From positions 1 through 20,056 of the forward strand of contig NZ_JBEPAK010000133.1 of the NCBI RefSeq assembly GCF_040298565.1: a stretch of 20,056 bases of DNA, given 5' to 3'. The notes below the pieces were generated by a model. The model was given only the letters and a program-made list of their open reading frames with translations. It ran no database searches and was not told where the DNA came from. A program made the translations under genes and the position numbers. Position 1 is the first letter of the stretch. Each line of letters starts with the position of its first letter. This DNA comes from Kitasatospora sp040298565. GTDB taxonomy: Bacteria; Actinomycetota; Actinomycetes; Streptomycetales; Streptomycetaceae. This document shows positions 1 through 6,448 of this stretch, in pieces.

Positions 1-2
1 AC

Positions 3-95
3 ACCTCCACCAGTGAGACCTACGGCACCGCGCAGACCGTGCCGATCACCGAGGACCACCCGATCAACACCCAGTCCCCGTACGCCGCCTCCAAG
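3..95 (+). CDS. Partial NAD-dependent sugar-nucleotide epimerase/dehydratase (SDR) fragment, cut at both ends
   Basis: Reading from base 3 gives 31 residues containing TSTSETYG, VPITEDHP and SPYAASK. This is the central part of an extended short-chain dehydrogenase acting on nucleotide sugars (LegB, UDP-GlcNAc 4,6-dehydratase or dTDP-glucose dehydratase type). The TSTSE strand and the catalytic YxxxK (YAASK) are both present. The N-terminal Rossmann part would lie left of the window. After the Lys codon (93-95) the family's usual continuation is missing: the frame stays open but becomes low-complexity Gly/Arg/Ala-rich translation over the tandem repeat. Either the gene is broken here or the contig end is chimeric. 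The family call is firm; the exact substrate cannot be told from 31 residues. Confidence 0.7.
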
Positions 96-122
96 CCTGG
101 TGGGTGCGGGGCCGGCCCGTGC

Positions 123-213
123 TCAGCCCCCGGTTGCGACGCGCGGCGCGTTCAGCCCTGCCGCGGCGAGCGGGGTGCTCAGCCCCGGTTGCGGCGAGCG
201 GCGGGCTCAGCCC
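123..213. repeat. Four-copy degenerate tandem repeat, about 28 bp period
   Basis: The heptamer TCAGCCC occurs at 123, 152, 179 and 207, with spacings of 29, 27 and 28 bp. It is followed by similar GC-rich text (CCGGTTGCG or TGCCGCGGCG, then GAGCGG). The last copy contains the stop codon of the minus-strand gene that ends at 207, so the array looks like a duplication of that gene's 3' end. On the minus strand each copy reads GGGCTGA. The array lies between the end of the epimerase fragment and the end of the membrane protein gene. Confidence 0.7.
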
Positions 214-1070
214 TGCTGCGGCCGGCGACGGCGCAGGCCGAGCAGCAGCAGGACGACCGCCGTCAGCACCGCAGCCGTCCGCAGCACCCCCGGCGCCATC
301 GACCAGCTGAACTCCCCCAGCGGCGAGCCCGTTCGGGCGGCCCCGCCGCTCTCCTTGGCGTGCTGCATGGTGAACAGGGTGGACGCGCTCATGGTGATCA
401 GCGGGATCCCGAGGATCACGAACTTGCGCGTCATGTCCGAGATCTGCCGGGTCAGGTAGCCGAGCCCCCAACCCGCCAGCATCGCCGGGAAGAAGCCGGA
501 CACGGCGCCGCCGACGAGCAGCCCGCAGGAGAGCACGATCAGCGGGGACGGCCTGCGGGCGCCCTTGGCCGGGCCGGGCCCGGCGGCGGGGGCGGCCTTG
601 GCCCCGGCCCTGGCCTTCCGCTGCTTCCCCGGCTTCGTCGCGGCCGGCTCGACCGGCGCCGCCTCCTCCTCCACCCGCTGCTCGGGGACCGGCTTCGGCG
701 CGGGCTGCGGGGTGTCCGAGAAGTCGAGCATCGTCATCGTCCACGGGCTCGAACTCTGCACCATGGGCGGCGGGATGACCCCCGAACCGGTCTCGGGCCC
801 GGCGACGCCCGGCAGGTCCAGCGACACGTTCGGGATGCCGCCGGACGCGGCCGGAGCCGCCGACGGGCCGTAGACGCTGTCCTCCGCCGGACCTCCGCGC
901 ACGCCCGCGCCCTCCGCGCCGTCACCCGCCGGCCCGGCCGCCCCCGGGGAACCCGACGCCGGCGCCGACCCGGAGGAACCGGGCGCCCCCGGACCAGGCA
1001 CCCCCGGACCCGACGCCCCCGCCCGCTCGCTCCACGGCCCGCTCTTGCGCCACCACTCGCCGTCCGTCAT
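207..1070 (-). CDS. Pro/Ala/Gly-rich membrane protein of unknown function
   Basis: The product is 287 residues. Residues 1-20 are Trp-containing and charged (MTDGEWWRKS...). Residues 20-175 are a long Pro/Ala/Gly-rich and probably disordered stretch, with a basic patch (KPGKQRKARAGAK) at about 146-158. The C-terminal third has about three hydrophobic segments, near 176-205, 217-235 and 262-279, and ends in a basic RRRRPQQG tail. This suggests a cytoplasmic disordered N-terminus tethered to the membrane. I do not recognise the family. The ATG at 1070 was chosen because the conserved-looking N-terminus starts there; GTG at 1073 is an alternative. It is divergent from the helicase-associated gene, with 196 bp between the starts. 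Its stop codon falls inside the last copy of a 28-bp tandem repeat. Confidence 0.7.
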   Translation of the reverse strand: MTDGEWWRKSGPWSERAGASGPGVPGPGAPGSSGSAPASGSPGAAGPAGDGAEGAGVRGGPAEDSVYGPSAAPAASGGIPNVSLDLPGVAGPETGSGVIPPPMVQSSSPWTMTMLDFSDTPQPAPKPVPEQRVEEEAAPVEPAATKPGKQRKARAGAKAAPAAGPGPAKGARRPSPLIVLSCGLLVGGAVSGFFPAMLAGWGLGYLTRQISDMTRKFVILGIPLITMSASTLFTMQHAKESGGAARTGSPLGEFSWSMAPGVLRTAAVLTAVVLLLLGLRRRRPQQG

Positions 1071-1253
1071 CACCGACACCCCGCCTCGCCCGGCCCGCCC
1101 ACTGGGAGCGCGGCCGCCCACCGAACCGCCCTCGGCCGTGACGCTACCCACCGGGCCCCGCCCGCGCGAGTCCCGCCACGAAGACCCCGGCCCGCCGCTC
1201 CCCCGCCGGAAGCACCCGCCGCCGCAGGGGGCCCGGCCGTCCGCCCGCGCGAC

Positions 1254-1259
1254 TAACCT
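1254..1259 (+). promoter_or_regulatory. Candidate -10 element (TAACCT) for a leaderless mRNA
   Basis: TAACCT fits the actinobacterial TANNNT -10 pattern and ends 7 nt before the ATG at 1267, so transcription would start at or next to the A of the start codon. No Shine-Dalgarno sequence is visible before that ATG, which agrees with a leaderless transcript. No clear -35 was found. Confidence 0.5.
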
Positions 1260-1266
1260 AGGTCGA

Positions 1267-3768
1267 ATGACCACACAGCAGGGCCCTCGACGCCAGGGCA
1301 GGTCCGCCACCGGCCCCCGCACCCTCGCCGAGGAGCTGCGCGCCCGTCCCGACGACGCGCTGGCCGCCCTGCTCCGCTCCCGCCCCGACCTCCTGAACCC
1401 CGTCCCCGGCGACCTCACCCAGCTGTCCGCCCGGCTGTCCTCGCGGGCCTCCGCGCTGCGCGCCCTGGAGCGGCTGGACCGCTTCACCCTCCAGGTCGCC
1501 GAGGCCCTCGCCACCGCCCCCGACGGCACCGGTCTGGCCACCGTACGGACGCTGCTGACCGGCCCCGCCAAGGTCAAGCCGCACCCCGGCGCCACCCCGC
1601 TCACCCCCGCCGACCGGTCCGCCGTCGCCGCCGAGCTGCCCCGAGCGATCGCCACCCTGCGCGACCGCGCGCTGCTCTGGGGCCCGGACAACGGCCTGCG
1701 GCTGGTCCTCGCGGTGCGCGAGGCGCTCGCCCCGACCGCCGCCAACCCCGGCCGCACCGGCCTCGGCCCGACGTTCGCCGAGGCCACCGCGGGCATGTCC
1801 CCGGCCCGGCTGCAACAGCTGCTCGCCTCGGCCGGCCAGCCCCCCACCCCGGACCCGGTCACCGCCGTCGCCGCCCTGACCTCCCTGCTCAGCGACCGCG
1901 CCCGCTGCACCGCCCTGCTCGCCACCGCCCCCGAGCCCGCGCTGCGCCTGCTGGAGCGGCTGGTCTGGGGACCGCCCACCGGCACCGTCCCGGACGCCAC
2001 CCGCCCCGTCACCGCCGAGGACGCGCAGAGCCCCGTCGAGTGGCTGCTCGCCCGTGGCCTGCTGCTGCCCACCAGCCCCGGCAGCGTCGTGCTGCCCCGC
2101 GAGCTGGCCCTGCACCTGCGCGGCGGCCGCACCCACCGCACCGTCGAACCCCTCCAGCCCGAGCCCGCGCCCGCCGCCGCCCCGCGCGATCCCCAGGTCG
2201 TGGACGGCGCCGCAGCCGGCCAGGCGCACACCGCGGTCAAGACCGTCGAGGAACTCCTGGACGCCTGGGGCCTCAACCCGCCGCCCACCCTGCGGGCCGG
2301 CGGCCTCGGCGTACGGGACCTCAAGCGCACCGCCCAGACCCTCGGGACCACCGAGCAGCAGGCCGCCTTCTGGCTCGAACTCGCTTACACCGCAGGCCTG
2401 CTGGCCCCCGACGGCGAGGTCGACGAGTGCTGGGCGCCGACCCCGGCGTACGACGGCTGGCTGCAACTGGACACCGCCGAACGCTGGGCCGTCCTGGCCA
2501 CCGCCTGGCTCGGCGCCACCCGCGTGCCCGCCCTCACCGGCACCCCGGACGGCAAGGGCAAGCCGCGCGCCGCCCTCGGCCCCGAACTGGACCGCACCCT
2601 CGCCCCGTCCGTCCGCCGCGCCACCCTCGCCCTGCTCGCCGAACTGCCGCCCGGCACCGCCGCCACCGCCGAGGAACTGCTGCCCGCCCTGCGCTGGCAG
2701 CGCCCGCTGCGCGGCGGCCCGACCGGCCCGGACGGCCGCGAGCTGCGCGACGACCTCACCGCCTGGACCCTCGCCGAGGCGGAACTGCTCGGCATCACCG
2801 GCCGCGGCGCCCTCGCCGCGCCCGCCCGCGCCCTGCTCACCGCCGAGTCCGACCCGGCCGAGGTGCTCGCCCCGCTGCTGCCGCAGCCGCTGGACCACGT
2901 GATCCTCCAGCCGGACCTCACCGCGATCGCCCCCGGCCCGCTGCTCACCCCGCTCGCCCAGGCGCTCGCGCTGTGCGCCGACATCGAGTCCAAGGGCGGC
3001 GCCACCGTCTACCGGTTCACCCCGGCCTCCGTCCGCCGCGCCCTGGACGCCGGCCGCACCGCCGCCGACCTCCAGGCCTTCCTGGCGCAGCACAGCCGCA
3101 CGCCCGTCCCGCAGCCGCTCGGCTACCTGATCGAGGACGTCGCCCGCCGGCACGGCATCCTGCGCGTCGGCGCCGCCTCCTCCTACCTGCGCTGCGACGA
3201 CCCCTCGCTGCTCGGCGAGGTGCTCGCCGAGCGCCGCGCCGCCGACCTGCGGCTCCGGCTGCTCGCCCCCACCGTCCTGGCCTCCCAGGCCGCCCCGGAC
3301 GTCCTGCTCGCCACCCTGCGCGCGATGGGTTACGCCCCGGCCGCCGAATCCGCGGAGGGCGACGTGCTGATCACCCGCCCGGACACCCACCGCACCCCGC
3401 CCCGGACGGCGCCCACGCCCGTCCCCGACGGCCCGCCCGCCCCGGACGACACCCTGCTCGCCGCCGCGATCAAGGCCATCCGGGCCGGTGACCGCGCCGC
3501 GACCGCCTCCCGCCGCGAGGCCGCCCCGGACCCGCGCCGGCTGCCCCGCACCGCGGCCGCCGAGACCCTGGCCGCCCTGCAGACCGCCGTCCTGCTCGGC
3601 GAGCGGATGTGGATCGGCTACCTCAACGCCGAGGGCATCGCCAGCCAGCGCATCATCGACCCGGTCAAGGTCGAAGGCGGCTTCGTCACCGCCTTCGACC
3701 ACCACGCCGACGAACTGCGCACCTTCGCCCTCCACCGCATCACGGGCGTCGCCGAACTCGACGAGTGA
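1267..3768 (+). CDS. Helicase-associated protein (XPB/Ssl2-like domain) with C-terminal WYL-like domain; partner of the XPB helicase
   Basis: The product is 833 residues. It resembles the actinobacterial helicase-associated proteins encoded beside the XPB helicase, as Rv0862c is beside Rv0861c in Mycobacterium tuberculosis. The N-terminus (TLAEELRARPDDALAALLRSRPDLL) is the typical opening of this family. The middle is Leu/Ala-rich with repeated helical, winged-helix-like segments (LYR-type text such as GGATVYRFTPASVRRALDAG near 578-597). A Pro-rich linker (about 700-760) leads to a WYL-like domain (about 770-832) with MWIGYLN around Trp782 and a following beta-rich stretch ending LHRITGVAEL. 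No Walker A is seen, so it is not itself an ATPase. A role with XPB in DNA repair or transcription is inferred from family and neighbourhood. ATG 1267 was chosen over an upstream in-frame start because of the -10 placement. TGA lies at 3766-3768. Confidence 0.85.
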   Translation: MTTQQGPRRQGRSATGPRTLAEELRARPDDALAALLRSRPDLLNPVPGDLTQLSARLSSRASALRALERLDRFTLQVAEALATAPDGTGLATVRTLLTGPAKVKPHPGATPLTPADRSAVAAELPRAIATLRDRALLWGPDNGLRLVLAVREALAPTAANPGRTGLGPTFAEATAGMSPARLQQLLASAGQPPTPDPVTAVAALTSLLSDRARCTALLATAPEPALRLLERLVWGPPTGTVPDATRPVTAEDAQSPVEWLLARGLLLPTSPGSVVLPRELALHLRGGRTHRTVEPLQPEPAPAAAPRDPQVVDGAAAGQAHTAVKTVEELLDAWGLNPPPTLRAGGLGVRDLKRTAQTLGTTEQQAAFWLELAYTAGLLAPDGEVDECWAPTPAYDGWLQLDTAERWAVLATAWLGATRVPALTGTPDGKGKPRAALGPELDRTLAPSVRRATLALLAELPPGTAATAEELLPALRWQRPLRGGPTGPDGRELRDDLTAWTLAEAELLGITGRGALAAPARALLTAESDPAEVLAPLLPQPLDHVILQPDLTAIAPGPLLTPLAQALALCADIESKGGATVYRFTPASVRRALDAGRTAADLQAFLAQHSRTPVPQPLGYLIEDVARRHGILRVGAASSYLRCDDPSLLGEVLAERRAADLRLRLLAPTVLASQAAPDVLLATLRAMGYAPAAESAEGDVLITRPDTHRTPPRTAPTPVPDGPPAPDDTLLAAAIKAIRAGDRAATASRREAAPDPRRLPRTAAAETLAALQTAVLLGERMWIGYLNAEGIASQRIIDPVKVEGGFVTAFDHHADELRTFALHRITGVAELDE

Positions 3769-3784
3769 CGGCCGCCGGGGCGGC

Positions 3785-3858
3785 GGACGGCCAACGGCGG
3801 AACGACCAACGGCGGAACGGCCAACAGCGGGACGGCCAACGGCGGGACGGCCAACGGC
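3785..3858. repeat. Five tandem copies of a 14-15 bp unit
   Basis: The unit is GGAACGGCCAACGGC with small variations. Copies begin at 3785 (14 bp), 3799, 3814, 3829 and 3844. The array lies in the 114-bp gap between the convergent ends of the helicase-associated gene (3768) and the small secreted-protein gene (3883). No rho-independent terminator is obvious in the gap. Confidence 0.85.
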
Positions 3859-3882
3859 GGGGGGCGGCTGACGGCCGGGGCG

Positions 3883-4134
3883 TCAGTGCCCCTTCGACTC
3901 CTTCATCTTCTCGGCGATCGCCTTGTCCGCCAGGCTGCCGATCTGCCCCTGGCCGACCGGCAGTCCACCCCCGGTGACGGTGTCCGCGAGCAGGAAGCCC
4001 GGCGCCGCGAGCAGGCCGCCGGGGCCCTCGCCGATGCCCGCGAGGGCGTGCGCGGAGCCGGCCGAGGCGGCGGTGGCGGCGAAGGCCGAGCCCATCAGGG
4101 CGAGGGCGGTGAGAACACGCTTCGACTTGTTCAT
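3883..4134 (-). CDS. Small secreted protein of unknown function
   Basis: The product is 83 residues. It begins with a classical Sec signal peptide: a basic n-region (MNKSKR), a hydrophobic Ala/Leu core, and a likely cleavage site after SAHA at about residue 30. The mature part of about 53 residues is Gly-rich (GIGEGPGGLLAAPG, GGGLPVGQGQIG) and ends in a short charged helix (LADKAIAEKMKESKGH). It has no cysteines, so it does not fit the usual disulfide-bearing chaplins; it also lacks a lipobox and an LPXTG sorting motif. I do not recognise a named family; a cell-surface or structural role is only a guess. It converges with the helicase-associated gene and is divergent from the XPB gene. The Shine-Dalgarno before the ATG at 4134 is weak (GGGCTGGGC). 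Confidence 0.75.
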   Translation of the reverse strand: MNKSKRVLTALALMGSAFAATAASAGSAHALAGIGEGPGGLLAAPGFLLADTVTGGGLPVGQGQIGSLADKAIAEKMKESKGH

Positions 4135-4346
4135 GCCCAGCCCAACGACTGAGGGCCCCGCCGGTCACCCGGCACCCCGCAGGGCCGGGGCCGACCGCGG
4201 CCGAGCGCGACGAGACCCCCTTACGCACCCGCGCGACGAGCCCGCCCGCGCACCCCTCACGACGACCCGCCCGCGTACCCCGCGCGATGAGCGACACTGG
4301 AGGGTCTGCGTCATCCAGCCTGTCAGCCAGTGGAGGGCTCCCCCGC

Positions 4347-5984
4347 GTGAACGACGGACCGCTCATCGTCCAGAGCGACAAAACTCTTCTCCTGGAGATC
4401 GACCACCCCAAGGCCGCCGACTGCCGCCGCGCCATCGCGCCGTTCGCCGAACTGGAGCGCGCACCCGAGCACGTGCATACGTACCGGGTGACCCCGCTCG
4501 GGCTGTGGAACGCGCGCGCGGCCGGCCACGACGCCGAGCAGGTGGTGGACGCCCTGGTGACGTACTCCCGCTACCCGGTGCCGCACGCGCTGCTGGTGGA
4601 CGTGGCGGACACCATGGGCCGGTACGGCCGGCTCCAGCTGGTCAAGCACCCGACGCACGGGCTGGTCCTGACCACCACCGACCGGCCGGTGCTGGAGGAG
4701 GTGCTGCGCTCCAAGAAGATCGTGCCGCTGGTCGGGGCCCGGGTCGACCCGGACACCGTGGTGGTGCACCCCTCCGAACGCGGCCAGATCAAGCAGGTGC
4801 TGCTCAAACTCGGCTGGCCCGCCGAGGACTTCGCCGGCTACGTGGACGGCGAGGCGCACCCGATCCACCTCGAGGAGGACGGCTGGCAGCTGCGCCCGTA
4901 CCAGGCGCAGGCCGTCGAGGGCTTCTGGCACGGCGGCTCGGGCGTCGTCGTGCTGCCCTGCGGCGCCGGGAAGACGCTGGTCGGCGCCGCCGCGATGGCG
5001 CACGCCAAGTCGACCACGCTGATCCTGGTGACCAACACCGTCTCGGCCCGCCAGTGGAAGCACGAACTGGTCAAGCGCACCTCGCTCACCGAGGACGAGA
5101 TCGGCGAGTACAGCGGCACCCGGAAGGAGATCCGCCCGGTCACCATCGCCACCTACCAGGTGATGACCACCAAGCGGAAGGGCGTCTACGCGCACCTGGA
5201 GCTGTTCGACGCCCGCAACTGGGGCCTGGTGGTCTACGACGAGGTCCACCTGCTGCCCGCCCCCGTGTTCAAGTTCACCGCCGACCTCCAGGCCCGCCGC
5301 CGGCTCGGCCTGACCGCCACGCTGGTGCGCGAGGACGGCCGCGAGGGCGACGTGTTCAGCCTGATCGGGCCCAAGCGCTTCGACGCCCCGTGGAAGGAGA
5401 TCGAGGCCCAGGGCTACATCGCGCCCGCCGACTGCTGCGAGGTGCGGGTCACCCTGACCGACTCCGAGCGGCTGGCCTACGCCACCGCCGAGCCCGAGGA
5501 GCGCTACCGCTTCTGCGCGACCACGGCGACCAAGCGGCGGGTGGTGGAGGCGCTGGTCAAGAAGCACGAGAAGGACCAGACGCTGATCATCGGCCAGTAC
5601 ATCGACCAGTTGGACGAGCTCGGCGAGGTCCTGGACGCCCCCGTGATCAAGGGCGAGACCAGCAACACCCAGCGGGAGAAGCTCTTCGACGCGTTCCGCA
5701 ACAAGGAGATCAGCGTCCTGGTGGTGTCCAAGGTCGCGAACTTCTCGATCGACCTGCCGGAGGCCACCGTGGCCATCCAGGTCTCCGGGACCTTCGGCTC
5801 CCGCCAGGAGGAGGCCCAGCGCCTGGGCCGCGTCCTGCGCCCCAAGGCGGACGGGCACGCGGCGCACTTCTACTCGGTGGTCGCCCGGGACACCGTGGAC
5901 CAGGACTTCGCCGCCCACCGGCAGCGCTTCCTGGCCGAGCAGGGCTACGCGTACCGCATCGTCGACGCCGACGACGTGCTGTAA
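4347..5984 (+). CDS. XPB/Ssl2-family DNA repair helicase (ERCC3-like)
   Basis: The product is 545 residues and closely follows actinobacterial XPB helicases such as Rv0861c. The N-terminus is the conserved DGPLIVQSDKTLLLE, followed by a damage-recognition-like region (about 10-180) and two RecA-like folds. Walker A is PCGAGKT at 204-210, the DEVH box is at 298-301, motif III text is LGLTATL, and motif VI is QEEAQRLGRVLRPK. These proteins are ATP-dependent 3'-5' DNA unwinding enzymes; the bacterial role is thought to be DNA repair. The GTG at 4347 was chosen because GGAGGG sits 9 nt upstream and the family N-terminus begins there; an ATG at 4287 would add 20 unconserved residues. The 212-bp upstream region is GC-rich, with repeated CGCGCGACGAG-like text but no clear -10. 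The stop lies 12 bp from the convergent stop at 5997. Confidence 0.95.
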   Translation: MNDGPLIVQSDKTLLLEIDHPKAADCRRAIAPFAELERAPEHVHTYRVTPLGLWNARAAGHDAEQVVDALVTYSRYPVPHALLVDVADTMGRYGRLQLVKHPTHGLVLTTTDRPVLEEVLRSKKIVPLVGARVDPDTVVVHPSERGQIKQVLLKLGWPAEDFAGYVDGEAHPIHLEEDGWQLRPYQAQAVEGFWHGGSGVVVLPCGAGKTLVGAAAMAHAKSTTLILVTNTVSARQWKHELVKRTSLTEDEIGEYSGTRKEIRPVTIATYQVMTTKRKGVYAHLELFDARNWGLVVYDEVHLLPAPVFKFTADLQARRRLGLTATLVREDGREGDVFSLIGPKRFDAPWKEIEAQGYIAPADCCEVRVTLTDSERLAYATAEPEERYRFCATTATKRRVVEALVKKHEKDQTLIIGQYIDQLDELGEVLDAPVIKGETSNTQREKLFDAFRNKEISVLVVSKVANFSIDLPEATVAIQVSGTFGSRQEEAQRLGRVLRPKADGHAAHFYSVVARDTVDQDFAAHRQRFLAEQGYAYRIVDADDVL

Positions 5985-5996
5985 CCGCCGGGACGC

Positions 5997-6158
5997 TCAG
6001 TAACGGACACCGTCGCGCCCGAGGAAGATCACCCGCGCGGCGGTGTCCAGGGCGATGCCCAGGTTGCGGACGGCCGTGCTCAGCGGGTTGCGGTGGCGGC
6101 CCTGGACGGCGGTGGCACCGGCCGGGCCCGTACGGGGGGTGCTGTTCTTTCTGCTCAT
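5997..6158 (-). CDS. Small 53-residue protein of unknown function
   Basis: The product is MSRKNSTP... with a basic, polar N-terminal half and a C-terminal half (NPLSTAVRNLGIALDTAARV, then IFLGRDGVRY) that could form one amphipathic or membrane-associated helix. I do not recognise a family. Support for it being real: the ATG at 6158 has a TACCGT -10-like element 7 nt upstream, codon use matches its neighbours, and it fills the space between the convergent XPB stop and the HelD promoter region. No Shine-Dalgarno is visible, in line with a leaderless mRNA. A longer in-frame version starting near 6518 would run through the HelD promoter and is unlikely. Confidence 0.6.
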   Translation of the reverse strand: MSRKNSTPRTGPAGATAVQGRHRNPLSTAVRNLGIALDTAARVIFLGRDGVRY

Positions 6159-6165
6159 GTCTTCA

Positions 6166-6171
6166 ACGGTA
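6166..6171 (-). promoter_or_regulatory. Candidate -10 element (TACCGT) for a leaderless mRNA
   Basis: Read on the minus strand, TACCGT fits TANNNT and ends 7 nt before the ATG at 6158 of the 53-residue gene. This is the same spacing as at the helicase-associated gene. No clear -35 was found. Confidence 0.45.
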
Positions 6172-6253
6172 GGCACCCGACCGGCCCGGGGCATCACTCC
6201 AAAGGCCGCATCCGCCGCGGCGCCGGTCGTCCTCCAGGTGTACGGCGACCCCT

Positions 6254-6296
6254 GAGACCTGCGGGGCTGGAACCCCGAGACCGACGGGTCTAAGAT
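6254..6296 (+). promoter_or_regulatory. Candidate helD promoter with overlapping inverted repeats
   Basis: TAAGAT (6291-6296) is a good -10. AGACC-GACG-GGTCT (6278-6291) is a perfect 5-bp inverted repeat touching the -10, and GGGG-N6-CCCC (6263-6276) covers the -35 position. GAGACC is repeated directly at 6254 and 6277. This layout suggests an operator. Streptomyces HelR-type genes are often preceded by a rifamycin-associated element with GGGGC arms, but the match here is only partial and the spacing is shorter, so I do not assign it. The predicted leader to the start at 6449 is about 145 nt. Confidence 0.4.
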
Positions 6297-6448
6297 CGTC
6301 CGCCTGCCCCCTCCCGAACCGTGGTACCTGGCGGTGTTCCGCAGGCAGCCGGGGGAGGCGCCGACCGCACGGCAACCGGTCGGCCGTACCCACCGTGAGC
6401 TCCATCGATCCGCTGCGCCCGCGTCCGGGGCAGCCGGGAAGGTTCGCT

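Noticed and set aside
1258..3735. A minus-strand open frame of about 825 codons opposite the helicase-associated gene
   Set aside because: Its translation is Gly/Gln/Val-rich low complexity with no domain, as expected opposite a high-GC gene; the plus-strand protein has family similarity and normal codon bias.
4323..5918. A minus-strand open frame of about 531 codons opposite the XPB helicase
   Set aside because: It is a shadow of a strongly conserved gene and shows no motifs of its own.
6263..6276. Rifamycin-associated element upstream of helD
   Set aside because: Only the GGGG and CCCC arms agree; the spacing and inner bases differ from the reported 19-bp inverted repeat, so it is mentioned as a lead only.
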